Assembly (NCBI RefSeq): GCF_029168945.1
Contig: NC_083610.1
Location: 78,607,580-78,671,579, forward strand
Length of the DNA: 64,000 nt
From: Cannabis sativa
Lineage: Eukaryota > Streptophyta > Magnoliopsida > Rosales > Cannabaceae
Reading direction: 5' to 3'
This document shows, in pieces, positions 1-10,907 of the stretch. How positions within the stretch are numbered: the stretch's first letter is position 1; every line of letters starts with the position of its first letter. Position numbers and translations under genes: made by a program. The notes under the pieces were generated by a model. It saw nothing but the letters and a program-made list of their open reading frames with translations, had not been told where the DNA came from and made no database searches.

Positions 1-2432
1 TTGATCTAAATTACTATGATTAACTTGTTGACAGATCTAATGATCTGATTTTAATCATTGTCCAATTGTCAATAAATCTTATAAATAATTTGTAACAAGT
101 AAATTTTGTAATTTTTTTCATCTGTGTAAACCTAGAAACATGATAGGGCCCATCTAAATTATTTGACATGTGTGAGTCTATATGTTTGCTTTTGAGCTTA
201 GATGCATATAGGAAGCTCATTTAAATTTTATTAATTAAATGGAGTAGGTTGCTAAAATAAAATATCACATAAGATAGTTTTATTTAGGCTCAATTAATAT
301 TGGGCTTATTCAATGAATAACAATTATTTATTTAATGGTTAAATTCCTCTCCTTTGGGCCTTGTGTGAGAGTTAGGGGGCCATTAGTAGTGGGTACTAGG
401 GCTGTTCATCAAACCGCCCAAACCGTTCAAACCGCCCGCACCGCACCACACCGCAAAAAAAATGCGGTTTGAAATTCTTTGTGGTGTGGTCGCGGTTTGA
501 ATTTTTCCTAAAACGTGCGGTGTGGTGCGGTTTGCGGTTTTGAATTATTAATATGCGGTTCAAACCGCACCGCACCGCATATTATAAAAATACCAATTTT
601 TATATTTATTTAGGTCCAATATGTGAATATTCAACTTAAAGACTACTATTCTTTCAAAAAAAAAAAAAAAACTTAAAGTCTACTAATTATTGTATTGTTG
701 ACACTTAATTTTTTTTTTCCATATTTATTTTCAAGTCTTATGGTATTTTGACAAGTTTTGCTCAAAGTTTGTTGTATTTGTGATAGTTTAATTATTTAGT
801 GATAGTCCAAACCGCATAAACCACAAAAACCGCACCGCACCGAACTATTTTTTGTAGTGCGGTTTTTGCGGGTTTTTAATTTCGCGGTGCGGGTGCGGTT
901 TAGAAAATTTGAAAAACCGCATGTGCGGGTTGGTTTGAAAAAATAGTCAAAAACTGCACCACCCGCACTGCAAACACCCCTAGTGGGTACGACATACTGA
1001 ACCCAGCCCTCCGTCACACGAACCACCCCAATTGTGAAGGCCCATTTGCCTTATTTAAATAATTGTATTAGGTTAATTATATTAGTCTAACCTAATTAAA
1101 ATTAAATTTTAGCAACATAATTAGTTTTAAAATATATGAAATTTATTTTTCATTAGATTATTTTAAAATTAATCATAGAAAAATAATTTATTAATGAAAT
1201 ATATTCTAGATAGTTATTTCTAGTAACTAATTATATTTTCTAATATTTAATTAATTAAAAAAATATATTTAAGCTGAAAATTAATTATTAATTTTAGATC
1301 TACTTAAATTAGAATATTTCTCCAAGTATTAAATTAGAATTAATAATTAAGTTAATTTTATTCAAAAATACTTAATTATTTGTTTCTTATATTTAATACA
1401 TTTAATTAAATAGAAAATTAAACATTTAAGTAAATTTTTTATATATACTTAAATATTAGTTATTTTTAAAGATATTTAATTAGATAGAAAATTATATTTA
1501 AGTTGAAAATTTTAACTTCAGAACAACTTAAGTTAGAATAATTTTCAAAATATATTTTATTTTATTTTATTAATCATTTTCCCACAAATTTCAAAATGTA
1601 TTATCTATAATGCATATATTTTTGATTTTTTTTTTGAAAAATAGATTAAAGTTGAAAATTAATTTTGGACCAACTTAAATAAAGAAATTTTTTTGTTAAT
1701 GATTTATTAAAATAAATAGATTAAAATATATTATATTTTAATTAGAAAATAAGTAATTAGTTAGTGAAATATCTAGATAGTTATTTTCTGTTTGCCTGGG
1801 GTATTTTTCTAGTTATATTTAATCAAATAGAAAATTAATATTTAAGTTTATTTTATTCAAGATACTTAAATATTTGATATTTTTGTTAGAAATTTAATTA
1901 AATAGGAAACTTATATTTATGTTGAAAGTTAATTTTTTTCAATTAATTTTGGACCAACATAAATTAGAATAAATTTTCAGAATTTACTTTGTTTTATTTT
2001 ATAATCAATTTTTGAAAATGTAGTTATTTTAAATACATTGAATTTCGAATTTTATCATATATATTTATAGAAAATTAAATTTGAGTTGAAAATTAATTTT
2101 AATTAATTTTGGATCAACTTAAATTGAGTAATTTTCAAAATATTTATTAAAAATTATTACTAAGATGGAAAATAATTTTGTTTATTTTCAGATCTATCTA
2201 AGTATAATTTTATAAATATTAAATTAAAATTTATATTTAAAGTGATCTAAATTGGTAATTTTAATTAAATAAATAAATATATATATAATAAATAGATTAA
2301 AATAAATATTAGATGAAAATACACTTTAAATAATGAGCTTTATTATGAGGATATTTGATCTCCATTGTTGGTTCTACATAGTTCTTGATCTAGTGAGTAA
2401 TCATCCCTAATAAATGAACATTCATTAGCAAT
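1..2432 (+). mobile_element. Angela-like copia element, non-coding leader fragment
   Basis: This AT-rich stretch has no credible ORF. It is collinear with the internal leader of the better-preserved Angela-like element at about 55129-56945, from the shared start near 'gatctaaattactatga' to the shared end near 'tgaacattcattagcaa'. It is therefore a second, older copy of the same family in the same orientation. Two departures from the 55 kb copy stand out: a hAT MITE at 397-982 and an abrupt switch at about 2432 to an unrelated chromovirus tail. Its left end lies outside the window. The family call is an inference from the partner copy. Confidence 0.8.
397..982. mobile_element. hAT-type MITE with 8-bp TSD
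   Basis: The element begins TAGGGCTGTT and ends AACACCCCTA, an imperfect terminal inverted repeat. It is flanked by a perfect 8-bp duplication GTGGGTAC (389-396 and 983-990). The homologous Angela-like leader near 55510 has a single GTGGGTAC and no insert, so it is the empty site. An 8-bp TSD and a TAGGG(G)TG terminus are hallmarks of hAT elements. There is no transposase ORF. Both ends are packed with GCGGT/ACCGC subterminal repeats, the likely transposase-binding sites. Confidence 0.9.
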
Positions 2433-2990
2433 TTTCAGGTATATTTTGAGGACAAAATTCTTATAAGGAGGGGATGGTTGTAATATTCCAATAAGCCTAA
2501 TGGTAAATAATTAGGATTTATAATTATATCATCAGTAAATAATTAGGATTTATAAATTTAAATTTGCTATAATTGGATAAATAAGCATAATTTATAAATT
2601 ACGGAGATTTATATGACATATGCGAATGTAATATGAGTTACCGGTGTAATAAAAATATTTTTAGTTTTAGCGACCTTTGAGACTCGATCGGGGGCCAGAA
2701 ATGTCATAACGGGTTTAATTTATAGAATTGATGGAAATATTGAGATAAGTTGATTTTAAAAATACCGAGGTATTTTGAGGTACTCGAAGTTGGTCGAATA
2801 CCCTAGAAATAGAGGTTTCTTCGTGGCTAAATAATAATAAGATAACTATTAATAATAAAGTTATTATTATTATTATTATTAATATATTATTATTATAATA
2901 TTATTTATATATATATATAAAACTTTCCTTAAATTAGTATTATATATATTATAAGTTATGTTAACGTAGATTTTCGTTAACCAAATTTGA
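2433..2990 (+). mobile_element. 3' tip of a chromovirus: PPT and start of 3' LTR
   Basis: The stretch just before 2465 resembles the end of a chromovirus pol, reading 'ttgaggacaaaattctt'. It is followed by a purine-rich tract (2465-2477) and then TGTAATATTCC, which I take as the start of the 3' LTR at 2479. Only a few hundred bases of LTR follow, with AT-rich microsatellite near 2855-2920, before the Tat LTR begins. The right limit is approximate. No duplication flanks the joint at 2432, so this looks like a rearrangement, not a clean insertion. Confidence 0.55.
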
Positions 2991-2999
2991 GCCTCACGA

Positions 3000-3863
3000 A
3001 TATGATTCAACACAGAAAAACTATAAAAATATGAACATCGGATTTTTACGTTGTTTTGCAGTTAAAATTCTGCATAGTCCACGAGTGAATCTTATTCATA
3101 TTTCTGAGTATGTTTTTCAGGGCCTCTCGCGTAAGAGTCCTTTTTCTCTCCCTTTTTTGATCTTATCTGCCACTATTTATAATTGCATAGTGACAGTTAA
3201 TTACAAAGCTGACCAAAATGTAATTACAGTCATTATCCCTTAAATTTTGTGGGATCTGATTACAAAATGTAAACGCGGTACATGATTTTGAAAGCCATAC
3301 AGCTGTGATTTTCCCCTTTTACTGGGTCAGAAGTATCGTGTATTAAACACGTCTTTAATTGTTGATTCTGGAGATGTCTCGGCAGAAACTTGATTATAGC
3401 GACCCCAACGGTGAGTTGGAACCATTCTTATATCCGAGATCAACAAGATATGTTTTATGTTGATTGCAGATATAAGGAAATCTGTTGACTTGCCAGGGTT
3501 ATGAGCCTTGCTCCTGTTAGATGGGCGGACTATAGGGAGCTTCCGCGTAGCGAGATGACCATCTCGCATTGTTGCTCTTTGAGCCGATTCGAATTTTACA
3601 CTTAGTTTGCTTGTTGCAAGTTAGGGTATGCGTTACTCTTTTCGAGTGCCTCGCTATTCTCCTTTAGCCACATATGGTTTCTCGTTAATACTTTACGTAC
3701 CAGTTCGTACATTGATTCCTCGCCTAAGACTTTACAGTCAGCAGGTTGCAAATATAGTCTAGTACTTACTCAATTAATGAGTTATTCCATAAAAAGATAC
3801 GGCACCGATTTACATTCTCTTTATCTTGACACGTGTCCTCAAGCTGAATTTTGGGTATAACCA
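3000..3863 (-). mobile_element. Tat-A 3' LTR (minus-strand element)
   Basis: The piece 3733-3863 is repeated almost exactly at 12119-12253, on the far side of the Tat-A gag. That places both inside the LTRs of this minus-strand element. The right edge ends GGGTATAACCA, the complement of a TGGTTATACCC LTR start. It is followed by a pyrimidine tract that is a PPT on the minus strand (about 3866-3880). A minus-strand TATA box (TATAAATAG) lies at about 3173-3182. The left edge is not resolved. Confidence 0.6.
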
Positions 3864-4073
3864 TTGCCCCTTAAAAAGTCCTTTTCTAGTAAAAAGAGCT
3901 TTTTAATAATTACAGAGGGCATTTTCATCAAAATCCTTTCTTGGAAAGGACGCCTCCTTTGATTTTGGCGGTTGTATGGTTTCGAAGATCATTATGAATC
4001 GCCTATTCATATTCTACACAATTCCTAGCCGTTAGATTTCTTAATCTTTGGCTTTCTTGTCACTGTACTTCGT

Positions 4074-4085
4074 GTATAAAAGGGC
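4074..4085 (+). promoter_or_regulatory. TATA box ahead of the antisense ORF of Tat-A
   Basis: A strong TATAAAAGGG motif on the plus strand lies about 60 bases before the ATG at 4139. It therefore points opposite to the Tat-A gag-pol. This is the layout expected of an antisense gene downstream of pol with its own promoter. No experimental support is available. Confidence 0.45.
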
Positions 4086-4138
4086 AGCTCAAGCTTGTCA
4101 TTTTTCATAAACCTTCTGGCTTGAAATCCATTTTCATA

Positions 4139-4546
4139 ATGGATTACTTCCTTCCTGTCAAAATGTCCCTTCTAAGATCAGAAGTTTATCTTTCCAGGAT
4201 CATATTACCCAGATGCACCAACCAATTTCCATTTGTTCCTACAAACTTCAAGTCTCAACTAGAGCCAGAAACAATGGATTCCAAGGCTGAGGAGCTTCTG
4301 ACCAATCCAAACTAGGAGAACCCCGTGACCTACCATGGTCGATTCTCACAAGTGATCCTAGAGGGTATAGATCTTGTGAGCAATCTCAAAGATCCTCCTC
4401 AGGCTGATGGAGAATTCCAAAGGAAGATCGGCATGGTTTCAGGTAAATTTGGGGAGGAAGTTGGCGTGGTTTCTACCAGAGAAACCAACCAACTTAAGAC
4501 CCCATCCTGTGCCACAAGATCTTTGCGTCATCCTCTTCAGTGTTGA
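4139..4546 (+). pseudogene. Putative antisense ORF of Tat-A (unrecognised product)
   Basis: One plus-strand frame is open from the ATG at 4139 to 4546 apart from one TAG at 4313-4315, giving roughly 135 residues. I do not recognise a domain. It lies between the 3' LTR and the 3' end of pol and is transcribed against pol. This matches the position and orientation of the antisense ORF in Tat-D (50640-51769) and the antisense ORFs known from some Tat-lineage elements such as Grande and Retand. The stop follows an Asn codon and may be a mutated Gln codon. It could also be chance coding in a 3' UTR. Confidence 0.35.
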
Positions 4547-5591
4547 GAGATTTCTTGAGGCTGGGAGATAGGTCTCGACCTCAGGAAATGGGATCTGATG
4601 ATGAGGAGAATAGGGTCTGTGCAGAGATCAATGCTCTCTACATGCAGACGGTCTTTCTCGTCTATGTGTAGCCGGTCTTTCTCCAGGCTATGTGTAGACG
4701 GTCTCTCTCTCTCATCCTCTGCTTAAGAGAACGACATAATGGTTTGCCCCTAGTGGCATTTTTGTAAAGACAAGTTTGTAACAAGTCTTAGGTTTTTCTT
4801 ATCTTAAATGCCTTGTACTTTTTTTATTTTAACTTAATACAATTGTATTTGCTTGCGTTATTATTCACAATGTAAACAATTATATTTTGATCGAATATAC
4901 AGAACTTTTGGGCTTTTCCATTGCTTGTAATCTTCTTGTTTAAGTATTTAATAATCTACCAAACTTTATGATTTTCAAGCGGTTGTCCATTCTGCCTCGC
5001 AGTTGCAGTTATAATCTGCCTTAAGCAAACTTAAATATACTTTAAGGATTTTATCTCTTTGTATATTTTTAATTTGCTCGCATAAATAGTTATATTATCT
5101 ATCTATTTTCTAGGTTTAAGTACTTTATCAAGATGTTGTGATGCCTCGTTTAGTACTTTCCTAGCTCGCGAGAACCGTTAGTATTCAGTTTTGTACGCGA
5201 GTTATAACTTTTGATTTTCCACACCCGTCGGATAGGTTATAAGTCAAAAATTATAGTTATTTGATCCCTTCTTCGTCAAAACGGTTTGATCAAGGTGTTA
5301 TAACGATTCGACCCCTTTCTCGTCAAAAAGGTTTGGTCAGGTTGTTATAATGGTTCGACTCCACTTTCGTCAAAGAGGTTTAGTCGAGAACCTTTGAATT
5401 TCAAAAAATAATTTGAAATGGCAGGGTTGCATTATACAATGTACTTACATATGAATTCTAGTTAGTCATACATAAATGCCCCTTAAGTAATTTTAAAGAA
5501 TGAAACTTTGTAATTACTTAATATAAATAATTCTCTTTATTCATAACTGGAGTTTAAAGCTTACATCAGTAATGCGAGTTACATCATTTAT
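4547..5591. other. Tat-A 3' untranslated region
   Basis: I see no gene here. A short tandem repeat at about 4640-4705 has three units around 'tatgtgtagacggtct'. A second, looser repeat at about 5250-5395 has three units around 'gtttggtcaggttgttataa' and its variants. The rest is AT-rich spacer between the antisense ORF and the pol terminus. Confidence 0.5.
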
Positions 5592-6499
5592 TTACTGATA
5601 GTTGGGTCGAAAATATTCTACGTTCCAATAGTTTTTAATTAGCGAGCCATCAGGCCGAGCCAATTTATAGACTCTAACTCCAACTACTGCTTTGATGACA
5701 TATAGACCCTCCCAGTTCGGATTGAACACTCCTGCTGATGCATCTCTCGTATTTGCAAAGACTCGTCGTAACACCAAGTCTCCAGCATTGAACAATCTTT
5801 TCTTGACTCTTTTGTTGGAGTATCTTATGACTCGGTGTTGGTATGCAGTGTTGGTGATTTGCGACTCATTTCGTTTTTCCTCAAGTAGATCCAACGACAA
5901 TTTTAAGAGTTCTTAGTTTTCTTCTTGATTATAAAACTCTCTTCTGTGAGTCGATATATTCACTTTAACAGGCAGCATTACTTTCGAGCCAAATGCTAGC
6001 GAGAAAGGAGTGTGTCCCGTGGTTGTTTTCTCGGTAGTTCTGTGGGCCCAGAGCACCTGAGGTAGCTCGTCAACCCACCTACCTTTGGCAGCGTCTAACT
6101 TCTTCTTGATAGTATCCTTTAGGGTTTTATTAACGGCTTCCACTTGTCCATTTGCCTGAGGCCTGGATACTGACGAGAAGCTTTTGATAATTTTATTCCT
6201 CTCGCAAAATTCAGTGAACAAGTCGCCATCAAATTGGGTTCCATTATCGGATACTATCTTTATGGGAATTCCAAACCTACAATAATGTTCTTGACGACGA
6301 AGTCAAGGACTTTCTTGTAGGTTATGGATACAAGGGGCTCAGTCTCCGTCCATTTAGTGAAGAAGTTGACTGCTACCACCGCATACTTAGCTCCTCCTCG
6401 CCCAGTGGGTAATGCCCCAACCAGGTCAGTCCCCCATATAGCAAATGGGTAGGACGAGGTAATCATTCTAAGTTTGGTTGGAGGTACGCAAGGTATATG
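5592..6499 (-). pseudogene. pol: Tat-A integrase core and C-terminus
   Basis: Minus-strand frames read through the catalytic core of a gypsy integrase. The order is a WGTDLVGALP-type segment with the first Asp (about 6430), KFFTKWTE-like residues, the RPQANGQVEAVNKTL segment with the catalytic Glu (about 6150), and the C-terminal part ending in WNVEYFRPNYQ. The frame shifts at least once, near 6240, where the second-Asp region (DNGTQF-like, about 6235-6255) is out of frame with the preceding part. The N-terminal zinc-binding half lies on the other side of the solo LTR, so the domain was split by that insertion. The copy is non-functional. Confidence 0.9.
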
Positions 6500-7861
6500 T
6501 GTTGCGGAAATTATTGAATACTACGCAAGTGCACGCAATCAAGTAGTATACTCACGCGAGTGAGGTCGAACCACAGGGAATTGGATTAATTACTACTAAA
6601 TTATACTTATAATTCTATTTGGCAAATCAATAGTTTTTATGATTTAAAAAGAATGAAAGTAATTCAGAAAACTTAAATAACACAATTAAAAGTTGAGCAA
6701 GATGAGATAATAGGGAGGAGAATCCTGTTGTATGTTTACCTAAATTGTTAATGCCTAATTGCTATCCTTTTCTTGAAGTGAATGACAGATTATAAATTAA
6801 CCTAGCTCTTTTCAGATCTTCTAGGTTCTAAATCACATGTTCTCTAATTAATTTCTTAATTAAACTAACATGAAATCAGCATTAGGTAATAATCTACTTG
6901 TCACATAAGTCATGTGAATACTCTCGTTTCACATAGAACATCGATTATCCAATTTTAGCATTCTCAATTCTCACTTTTCAGATTTCGAATTGAGATCATA
7001 AAGCATGCACAAGGTGATCAATCTTAAACATGGAATTAAGCATAAATAAAGATAATTTCACAAACAAGAATGAAGGAATGGTAATTATGCATTAACTAGG
7101 CAAAAACATTAAACAACATTCATCATCCTCCCTAAATGGGAAATTTAGTTCAGAAATAAATTCATAACCATTCCTATAACAATATTCAACATAAAGAAAT
7201 TAAAGAGGAATAGAGAAAGAAACTGTTGGTGGATGAATTCTGGATCTTCACTTTGATTTCCTCTGCTCTTCTTGCCTCTTTCTGCTGTGTTTTAGGGTTC
7301 CAAATCGCTTCCCCTGACTTCCAATCGCAGTTTTCTATTTATATCTAATTTTTAGGGTTCGTCGGACAAAAATACCCTTGACCTTACGGACGCTCGCCGC
7401 AGCCAAAAGTTGTCTCGCCGCGGCCAGATAGGCTTCTAAAAACCACGTTTCTGCCCAGACTTTATGGCCGCGACCATGGAAATCTCGCCGCGGCGAGATG
7501 GAATTTTCTGCTTCGATCTCTTTCAGTAAAATAGGCATAACTTTATCATAAAACTCCAAATGGGCTGATTCAAGATGCGTTGGAAAGATAAGAAAGAGAT
7601 CTAAAACTTTTATGTTTTGACTTCTTCCAAAATATGATCAAAACATAGTCGAATTTAGGCTTAAAGTTTCAGCTTTATTTTCTTTCAAAAATTTCTCTAT
7701 TTTATAGATCACTATTTTCCGAAATTTGTCCAATTTATACATCCCAAGTGTAGAAACCTGAAACCAAAGAAAACAAGCGTAATTCTATTCCAAAAATAAT
7801 AATAAAGAAGAAAAACAACTATAAAATGTGACCCAAAACTTAGGCTAAAAATAGCCTAACA
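6500..7861 (-). mobile_element. Solo LTR of an Athila-type element
   Basis: The sequence starts TGTTGCGG and ends CCTAACA, with perfect 5-bp duplications ATATG at 6495-6499 and 7862-7866. There is no internal region, so it is a solo LTR left by LTR-LTR recombination. The complement of its left end (a 'ccctgtggttcgacctcac' block, then a cgtgcacttgcg block) matches the LTR end just before the Athila PBS at 32701. That gives the family and the minus orientation. A minus-strand TATA-like stretch lies near 7340-7350. It interrupts the Tat-A integrase. Confidence 0.9.
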
Positions 7862-8291
7862 ATATGTGAAAATCTATGACATATATCACATCTTTTGACA
7901 ACTCATGTGTGTCCTTATTGATCGTTGGCCAATAATATCCTTGTCTAATGATCTTTTTAGACAGACTTTTCCTACCTGCATGATCCCCGCAGAAGCCTTC
8001 ATGAATTTCTCTAATGATTTCGTTTGCTTCTGTGGGAAGAACACACCGAAGTAGGGGCATTGAATACCCTCTTCTATATAGTTTGCGTTCGATCATTGTG
8101 TAACGAGGCGCTATATATAAAAGTTTTCGCGCCTCGTTTTTGTCATTTGGAAGTTGCCCGTTGAGTAAATAGTTAACAATAGGCGTCATCCATGTTGGAG
8201 AGCTATCTATCCTCTCAACGTCTTCTGTTTCACATATACTTGGCTCGCTCAACATTTCTACCGGAACCAGATTTAGTTCGTCCAGATCATT
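7862..8291 (-). pseudogene. pol: Tat-A integrase N-terminal zinc-binding region
   Basis: The minus-strand frame encodes the linker after RNase H and the start of the integrase zinc-binding domain (HEGFCGDHAG, then SLSKKIIRQGYYWPT). The second His and first Cys spacing fits an HHCC finger, but the CC pair is lost at the LTR joint. The reading frame is the same as that of gag, PR and RT upstream, so this stretch is frame-continuous with gag-pol apart from stops. Confidence 0.88.
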
Positions 8292-8657
8292 CTACGAGGC
8301 CAGTTTTGCTAAGGCATTGGCGTTGGAGTTCTGTTCTCTCAGAATTTGTTCGATTTTAAAGTAATTGAATCTTTCCAAGTTCTTCCGAACTTTCTCTAAA
8401 TACTTTGCCATTTTCAAGCCTTTGGCCTGGTATTCCCCAAGGACTTGATTTACGATCAGCTGCGAATCACTATGGCAGATGAGATTTTTTACATTCAAGG
8501 CCTCTGCTGTCTTTAAGCTGGCGATCAAGGCTTCATACTCAACCTTGTTATTAGATGCTTCAAATTGGAATCTCATAGCATAGTGAAACTTAAAGCCTTC
8601 TGGCGATATTAATATCACCCCTACACCCGAACCTTGCTCGTTGGATGCACCATCCAC
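8292..8657 (-). pseudogene. pol: Tat-A second (archaeal-type) RNase H
   Basis: The DGASNEQGSGVGV motif with the first catalytic Asp, a NNKVEYEAL segment with the Glu, HSDSQLIVNQV with the second Asp, and a C-terminal NANALAKLAS mark the extra RNase H domain that sits between the ordinary RNase H and the integrase in Tat-lineage elements. The usual NNEAEYEAL is altered to NNKVEYEAL, keeping the Glu before Tyr. It ends in a stop just before the integrase linker. Confidence 0.88.
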
Positions 8658-9020
8658 ATATAACTTCTAGGTTTCCGCATCTCGCTGATCAGATGGGATT
8701 TCTTCTGGGGTTATACCTTTTATCAAGAAGTCAACTAAAGCTTGACCCTTGATGGATGTTCGGGATGGTATGTTATGTCGAGCTGCCCCAATTTAATCGA
8801 CCACTTTATCAATCTTCCAGAATCATCTGGCTTTGATAAAACTTGTCTCAAGGGTTGATTGGTTAACACTTTTATGGGGTGAGCATGGGAGTATGGTCGT
8901 AGTTTGCGAGATGTGTGGACTAGGCATAACGAGAGTTTTTTATAGAGGGAGATACCTGGATTATGCCCCTAGTAACCTTTTACTTACGTAGTAAATAGGT
9001 TGCTGGTGCTTACCTTCTTC
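8658..9020 (-). pseudogene. pol: Tat-A first RNase H domain (degenerate)
   Basis: The region between RT and the second RNase H still shows IYYVSKRLLGA-like and RQVLSKPDDSGRL-like segments on the minus strand. These are the connection and RNase H region of gypsy pol. Frameshifts and stops break it (for example after the YVSKR segment near 8960), and no long open frame survives. Confidence 0.7.
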
Positions 9021-10259
9021 TCACACTATAGCTACACTAATCCCATCTTCCGAGATGGCTAAATACAAAAATAAACTCTCTCCAGTTATTGGTTTTGCCA
9101 AAACTGTGGGCATTGCGAGATGCCTTTTTATGTTCTGAAAGGTCTCCTTGCATTCTTTTGTCCACTCGAACTTTTTGTTGCCTCGCAATATGTTGAAGAA
9201 CGGTACACACTTATCAGTTGACCTCAAAATGAATTCGTTAAGTGCCGCCATTCTTCTTGTCAGGGCCTGTACTTCCTTAGGCTTTGTCGGGGATGTCATA
9301 TCTATTAATGCCTTCATTTTTTCAGGATTTGCCTCAATGCCCCTCGCGTCAACTATGAATCCCAAAAATTTTCTCGAGGAGACTCCAAAGGAACATTTTT
9401 TCGGGTTTAGCTTCATGTTATACTTTTTTAATATTTTAAAGCATTCCGCGAGGTCTGAGGTATGATCCTTACTCTTTGTTGATTTAACCAACATATCTTC
9501 GACGTAAACTTCCATGTTCTGCCCTATTTAATTTGCGAACATTTCATTTACTAGTCGCTGATATGTTGCCCCAGCGTTCTTCAGCCCGAACGGCATGACT
9601 TTATAACAATAGAGTCCCATGTTGGTTGCGAAGCTTTTATGTTCTTGATCTGGGACATACATTTTTATCTAGTTATATCGAGAATATGCATCCATAAAAG
9701 ACATAAGCTCGTGCCCAGCAATTGCATCCACTAACTGGTCGATCCTGGGAAGTGGAAAATAGTCTTTCGGGCACGCCTTGTTCAGATCGGAGAAATCAAT
9801 ACAAGTTCTCCAAGTTCAGTTAGGTTTTGGGACGAGAACAAGATTGGCTATGCACGAAGGATAAAATACCTCGCGTATAAAATCATTGACCAACAACTTG
9901 TCAACTTCTTGTTTTAGTGCCCTTTGCCTCTCGGAATCCGAGGGCCTCCTTTTTTGTCTCTTTGTTGGGTAGTTGGGATCAACATTTAAGTGATGGCAGA
10001 TAATCTTAGGGTTGATCTCTATCATATCCCCGTGACTCCAGGCGAATTGACCCTGGTTCGCCTTCAAAAAGCTTATTAATTGTTATTTGTGCTGCTCGTC
10101 CAGGTTCTTCCCAATGTACACACATTTAGTGGGATTTCCTGGGTCGAGAATAACCTCCTCCAATTCTTCAATTGGTTTCAGTTAGTTTCTTTCATCATGA
10201 ACTTGAGAATCAAGATCTTCATTTTTCTTCTCGTGTTCTTCTGCCAAGATTGACATCAG
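9021..10259 (-). pseudogene. pol: Tat-A reverse transcriptase
   Basis: On the minus strand the RT runs in order: the FAWSHGDM approach region, KRQKRRP, the DFSDLNKACPKDYFPLPRID fingers, the SFMDAYSRYN segment, the KNAGATYQRLVN palm, the catalytic box and thumb, and CSFGVSSRKFLGFIV. The YVDD box reads YVED (about 9497-9508), so a catalytic Asp is replaced. One frame is kept throughout, with a TGA at 9816-9818 and stops at 9669-9671 (TAG) and 9528-9530 (TAA). The last two fall where Gln is expected (YNQIKM and NQIG). The copy is inactive. Confidence 0.92.
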
Positions 10260-10907
10260 TTAATGATCGGCCTTCCTATGATGTAGCTCTATGCGATAAC
10301 AATCGTGAGCCAGCATCTGGTCGCCACGCACCACCCGCACACCATCTGGGGTATGGAACTTTAGAGACAAGTGCTTGATCGAGCTGATTGCCCCTAGTCC
10401 GATCAGTGCTGGGCGACCCAACAATATGTTGTAAGCTGAGGGCAGGTCGACAACCAAGAAGTCTTTCATAACAGTAGCACTTAAAGGCGCCTCGCCTACG
10501 GTCAATGCGAGCTCGATTATTCCAAGGCTGGCGATGCTATCTCTGGTGAATCTGTAGATATTCACCATACAAGGCCTTAACTTCACCTTTTTGAGCCCCA
10601 TTTTCTTTAGAGTCTCCTTATAAATGATATTTATCGAGCTCCCATTATCGATTAACACTCTCTTGATCCTCTTATTGACGAGTTGGATAGCTATGACCAG
10701 TGGATCGACGTGAGGATACCTCACGTTCTTCTCGTCTTCCTCTGTGAATGTAATGGGGGGTTCCTCGGTTTTCACCTTTTTGGAAGGTTCAGGGGCAAAG
10801 ACCGACTGCTCGTTCTTTATTTCTTTCACATATCTCTTCTGAGCGTTATTTCTTTCCCCTGCAATATGCGGCCCTCCCGAAATAACCAGGATGTCCTCTC
10901 CTTCCAT
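10260..10907 (-). pseudogene. pol: Tat-A aspartic protease region
   Basis: A 215-residue open stretch starts with the [10 protein letters not shown] linker typical of Tat elements. It carries the protease active site [12 protein letters not shown] (D-N-G-S) and the [14 protein letters not shown] segment near its end. The frame is the same as gag and RT, separated from gag only by TAG codons at 10947-10949 and 10974-10976. The protease motif itself looks intact. Confidence 0.92.

Noticed and set aside
7335..7559. Minus-strand ORF of 74 residues
   Set aside because: It falls within the solo Athila LTR and has no homologous motif. It may be LTR leader sequence.
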